From Polaribacter sp. IC073 (GTDB lineage Bacteria > Bacteroidota > Bacteroidia > Flavobacteriales > Flavobacteriaceae), in contig NZ_VORS01000010.1 in the NCBI RefSeq assembly GCF_007997075.1, forward strand, positions 1 through 64,000: a stretch of 64,000 nucleotides of DNA. The letters run 5' to 3'. The translations under genes and the position numbers were made by a program. Under the pieces are notes generated by a model. It was not told the DNA's origin and did no database searches. It saw only the letters and a list, made by a program, of their open reading frames with translations. This document shows, piece by piece, positions 60,455 to 64,000 of the stretch. Within the stretch, counting starts at the first letter, position 1, and each line of letters opens with the position of its first letter.

Positions 60455-62701
60455 ATGAAAAAATACGGTCTACTATATTTACTCAGTTTTCTTTTTTTAC
60501 TACAATGTAAAGAACCTGAAAAAACATCAATACGAGAAAATCTTACAGATTTTGTGAATCCGTTTATCGGTACAGATGGTCCTGGAAATACCTATCCTGG
60601 TGCAACTGTTCCTTACGGCATGGTGCAATTAAGTCCAGATATTGGTATTCCTGGTTGGGATAGAATTGCAGGTTATTTTTATAAAGATTCTATTATTTCT
60701 GGTTTTTCACACATGCATTTATCAGGAACCGGAGCTGGAGATTTATATGATATTTTAATAATGCCTACCAATAGTAAATTTTCAAAACGAATAGAAATCA
60801 ATAATTTTAAACCCTATTCAAGTTTTTCACATGAAAAAGAATCCGCTTCCCCTGGTTATTATTCGGTTGATTTATTAGACTACGGTATTAAAGCTGAATT
60901 AACAGCGACAGAAAGAACGGGTATTCATAAATACACGTTCCCAAAAGATGACAGTACACAAATTCATATCGATTTAGGCTATGCGCTAAATTGGGACAGT
61001 CCTACAGAAACTCATTTTAAAGTAATTAATACTACTACAATCGAAGGTTATAGAAAGTCTTCTGGTTGGGCAAAAGACCAACGCGCATATTTTGTGATTA
61101 AAGTATCAAAACCTTTTAAAGACTATCAATTATTTAAGAATGATACGCTTACAAAATCTCCTGTTACTGGTAAAAACACCAAAATAATTTTAAATTATTC
61201 AATGGAAGAAGGTGAAGAAATTATTTTAAAAACAGGCCTTTCAACTGCAACTATTGATGGCGCTTATCAATCCTTAGAAAAAGAGGCTCCTAATTTTAAT
61301 TTTGAAGCCTTAAAGAATCAAGCGAAAGAGAAATGGGAAAAACAACTTCAAAAAATAGTTATCACCACAAAAGACGATACTAAAAAACGCATTTTTTACA
61401 CAATGTTGTATCAATCGATGTTGGCACCAACTTTATTAAGCGATCATAACGGAAATTATAAAGGGGCCAATGATTCTATCATGAATGCTGATGGTTTTGA
61501 TAGATATGATACGTTTTCATTATGGGATACGTATAGAGCAGCACACCCATTATATACCATTTTGCATCCTACTAGAGTTTCAGACATGGTAAATTCTATG
61601 CTTGCTCATTACAAAGAAACAGGTTTATTACCGGTTTGGTCTATGCAAGGAAATGAAACCAATATGATGATTGGTTACCACGCAGTTCCTGTAATTGTAG
61701 ATGCTTATTTTAAAGGAATTAAAGATTTTGATGCTGAATTGGCATACGAAGCATGTATTGCAAGTGCTACAGATACATCAAGAGAAATTGATAAATACAT
61801 GCAATTGGGATACGTACCGATTGACGAACAACATGAAGATTGGTCAGTTTCTAAAACCCTAGAATATGCATACGGAGATTGGTGTATTGCACAATTTGCA
61901 AAAGCATTAGGAAAAACAGAGGATTACAATACGTTTTTAAACCGTTCTGAAAATTGGCGAAATGTGTACGATTCTAAAAGTACATTTATGCGTCCTAAGT
62001 CTAACAACGGACTTTTCTTAAAAGATTTTATTCCTAAAGATTATTCTCCTTATTTCTGCGAAAGTAATGCTTGGCAATATTTTTGGTCTGTGCAACATAA
62101 TATTGAAGGTTTGGTAACTACTGTTGGTGGAAAAGAAAATTTTGACAAAAAGCTAGATGCTATGTTTACTTTAGATCCGCTTCCAGAAGATAAGTTACCA
62201 ATTTTTAGTACTGGAATGATTGGTCAATACGCCCACGGAAATGAACCTAGTCATCACGTAGCATATTTGTATAATTATATTGACAAACCATGGAAAACAC
62301 AAAAATTAATTCGTGAAATTTTAGAAACACAGTATAAAAATGAACCGAACGGACATTGTGGTAATGAAGATTGCGGACAAATGTCTTCTTGGTATATTTT
62401 TAGTGCCTTAGGTTTTTACCCTGTAAATCCTGCACAAGGAGTTTACGCTTTTGGTTCTCCTATTGTTGATAAGGCGACCCTCAATTTAGAAAACGGAAAA
62501 ACCTTTACTGTACAAACAATAGATAACAGTTCTGAAAATAAATACATTCAAGAAATTACTTTAAATAATAAGGTTATAGAAAGAAGTTACATCACACATA
62601 CAGAAATTATGCAAGGTGGAAAATTGATTTTTACAATGGGAAATACTCCTAATAAAAACACCAAAAGATCTATGGCAGCAACTTCTAAAATGTATCAATA
62701 A
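60455..62701 (+). CDS. GH92 alpha-mannosidase lipoprotein (second copy)
   Basis: Encodes 748 residues with lipobox LLQC (C18). It has the GH92 N-domain start FVNPFIGTDGPGNTYPGA. The likely acid is E536 in FCESNAWQYFW and the likely base is D639 in GNEDCGQMSSW, with HGNEPSHH between. It differs from the first copy at substrate-site segments, for example CESNAWQ here and TEGNAWQ there, and it has PDIGIPGWDRIAG where the first has PVNGVSAWDWCSG. That suggests a different linkage preference and stepwise trimming by the two enzymes. Confidence 0.95.
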   Translation: MKKYGLLYLLSFLFLLQCKEPEKTSIRENLTDFVNPFIGTDGPGNTYPGATVPYGMVQLSPDIGIPGWDRIAGYFYKDSIISGFSHMHLSGTGAGDLYDILIMPTNSKFSKRIEINNFKPYSSFSHEKESASPGYYSVDLLDYGIKAELTATERTGIHKYTFPKDDSTQIHIDLGYALNWDSPTETHFKVINTTTIEGYRKSSGWAKDQRAYFVIKVSKPFKDYQLFKNDTLTKSPVTGKNTKIILNYSMEEGEEIILKTGLSTATIDGAYQSLEKEAPNFNFEALKNQAKEKWEKQLQKIVITTKDDTKKRIFYTMLYQSMLAPTLLSDHNGNYKGANDSIMNADGFDRYDTFSLWDTYRAAHPLYTILHPTRVSDMVNSMLAHYKETGLLPVWSMQGNETNMMIGYHAVPVIVDAYFKGIKDFDAELAYEACIASATDTSREIDKYMQLGYVPIDEQHEDWSVSKTLEYAYGDWCIAQFAKALGKTEDYNTFLNRSENWRNVYDSKSTFMRPKSNNGLFLKDFIPKDYSPYFCESNAWQYFWSVQHNIEGLVTTVGGKENFDKKLDAMFTLDPLPEDKLPIFSTGMIGQYAHGNEPSHHVAYLYNYIDKPWKTQKLIREILETQYKNEPNGHCGNEDCGQMSSWYIFSALGFYPVNPAQGVYAFGSPIVDKATLNLENGKTFTVQTIDNSSENKYIQEITLNNKVIERSYITHTEIMQGGKLIFTMGNTPNKNTKRSMAATSKMYQ

Positions 62702-62785
62702 AAAAGTAAAAGAATAGAAAAAAGAAGCCACGTTAAAGTGTTTTCGTATAATTAAAAAAGATTGATAATTAAATTTTTATAAAAA

Positions 62786-64000
62786 TGAGTGTATTCAAAA
62801 AAATGCTGGTTATGGCTATAATTGCCATAACAGTTTCCTGTCAAAAAAGTAATGAAGATATAATTTTCACTGAAAATGATATTGCAGTGATTCCTAAACC
62901 AGCCAAACTACTGCTGAATAAAGGTGCTTTTCAGTTTGATGAAAACACCAAATTTATTTTAGCTGCTGCATCTCAAGAAGAACTAACGTCGGTTTTAATC
63001 GATAAATTTAAGAATGTATCTGGCTGGGATTTAGACGTTTTAGAACAAACTCCAAAAGAAAACTATGTTCAGTTTATTATTGATGAAAACTTAGACGATG
63101 AAGCCTATAAGTTGAATGTAAACTCTAATCGTGTTTTAATTACTTCAAAAGGAGATGCTGGTTTTATATACGGTATAGAAACACTTAGGCAACTGCTTCC
63201 TGTAGCCATTGAAAGTTCTAATTCGGTTTCAGGCACAGATTGGTTCATTCCTAATCTTACAATTGAAGACCAACCTCGTTATAAATATAGAGGTTTAATG
63301 TTAGATGTATCTCGTCATTTTTTCGAAATAGAATATCTAAAGAAAACCATAGATCGTTTGGCAATGCTTAAAATGAATGTATTGCATTTGCATTTAGTAG
63401 ATGATCAAGGATGGCGTATCGAAATTAAAAAATATCCAAAATTAACGGAAGTTGGTGCTTGGAGAGTAGATCAAGAAGACAAACATTGGGATGGTAGATA
63501 TACAACATCCGCAGATGAAAAAGGAACCTATGGAGGATTCTATACACAAGATGAATTAAAAGATTTAGTAGCCTATGCAGCAACTAAAAATATCGAAATT
63601 ATTCCAGAAATTGAAATGCCTGCACATGTATCGTCTGCAATTGCAGCATATCCAGAATTGTCTTGCCATGAAAAACCTATAGGAGTTCCTTCTGGCGGAG
63701 TTTGGCCAATTACGGATATTTATTGTGCTGGAAAAGAAAACACATTTGAGTTTCTAGAAAATGTTTTAGAGGAGGTAATGGAGATTTTTCCATCAAAATA
63801 TATTCATGTTGGTGGTGATGAAGCAACCAAAACCAATTGGAAAAAATGCCCTGATTGTAACAAAAGAATGCGTTCAGAAAATTTAGAAAATGTTGAAGAA
63901 CTACAAAGTTATTTCATTAAAAGAATGGAAAGCTTCATCAACTCTAAAGGAAAAAGGTTAATTGGTTGGGATGAAATTTTAGAAGGTGGTATTGCACCAG
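62786..64000 (+). CDS. GH20 beta-N-acetylhexosaminidase lipoprotein (cut by window end)
   Basis: 405 codons are visible and the frame is open at the right edge. A lipobox VSC (C19) is followed by the GH20b domain and the catalytic barrel starting KYRGLMLDVSRHFF. The catalytic pair is D345-E346 in HVGGDEATKTNW, and HLHLVDDQGWR and PEIEMPAHV are conserved. It is a second GH20, distinct from the one at 7446-9098 and in the opposite orientation. In this operon it probably removes GlcNAc from N-glycan antennae. About a quarter or more of the gene lies outside the window. Confidence 0.93.

Overview
The window is AT-rich DNA from a member of the Bacteroidota, most likely a marine Flavobacteriaceae species. 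The signs are three SusC/SusD pairs, many lipobox or Sec-signal glycoside hydrolases, BACON domains, type IX secretion sorting tails, a periplasmic-propeller regulator, and generally weak Shine-Dalgarno sequences. Almost the whole window is one carbohydrate-degradation island, a polysaccharide utilization locus (PUL) or two fused ones. No rRNA, tRNA or CRISPR array was seen.

Layout. 1-1200: accessory edge, with the 3' tail of a probable transposase and an orphan hypothetical gene bracketed by a 14-bp inverted repeat. 1214-23245 (minus strand): one long operon or chain of operons. In transcription order it reads BACON-GH16 lipoprotein, SusC, SusD, sulfatase, a strong internal hairpin, LamG protein, LamG-LamG-GH18 protein, GH16 lipoprotein, GH20, GH2, GH2, terminator. 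23499-26507 (plus): a propeller/Y_Y_Y/LuxR-type membrane regulator, divergent from that operon across a promoter region with paired palindromes and phased repeats. 26634-30646 (minus): GH2 and a sulfatase separated by 2 bp. 31055-35492 (minus): GH2 and GH27. 36025-40890 (minus): a second SusC/SusD pair. 41496-46554 (plus): a third SusC/SusD pair. 46740-48552 (minus): a LytS/LytTR-type two-component pair. 48825 to the window end (plus): GH92, sodium symporter, GH130, CBM9-like protein, GH29, GH18, GHL10-like TIM barrel, MFS sugar permease, GH92, GH20 (cut by the window edge).

How the genes work together. The right-hand operon reads as an N-glycan pathway. GH18 would release glycans at the chitobiose core, GH29 remove fucose, GH20 remove GlcNAc and GH92 trim alpha-mannose. 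The residual Man-beta-GlcNAc would be imported by the symporter or MFS permease and split in the cytoplasm by the GH130 phosphorylase. The left-hand genes combine endo-type GH16, beta-galactosidase-type GH2, hexosaminidase GH20, GH18, alpha-galactosidase GH27 and two formylglycine sulfatases. That set fits a sulfated, galactose- and HexNAc-containing glycan such as a poly-LacNAc/keratan-sulfate- or mucin-like chain better than a pure algal galactan. The joint reading, that the island strips sulfated complex glycoprotein glycans, is inference from gene content. Family assignments are well supported by visible catalytic motifs; exact substrates are not.
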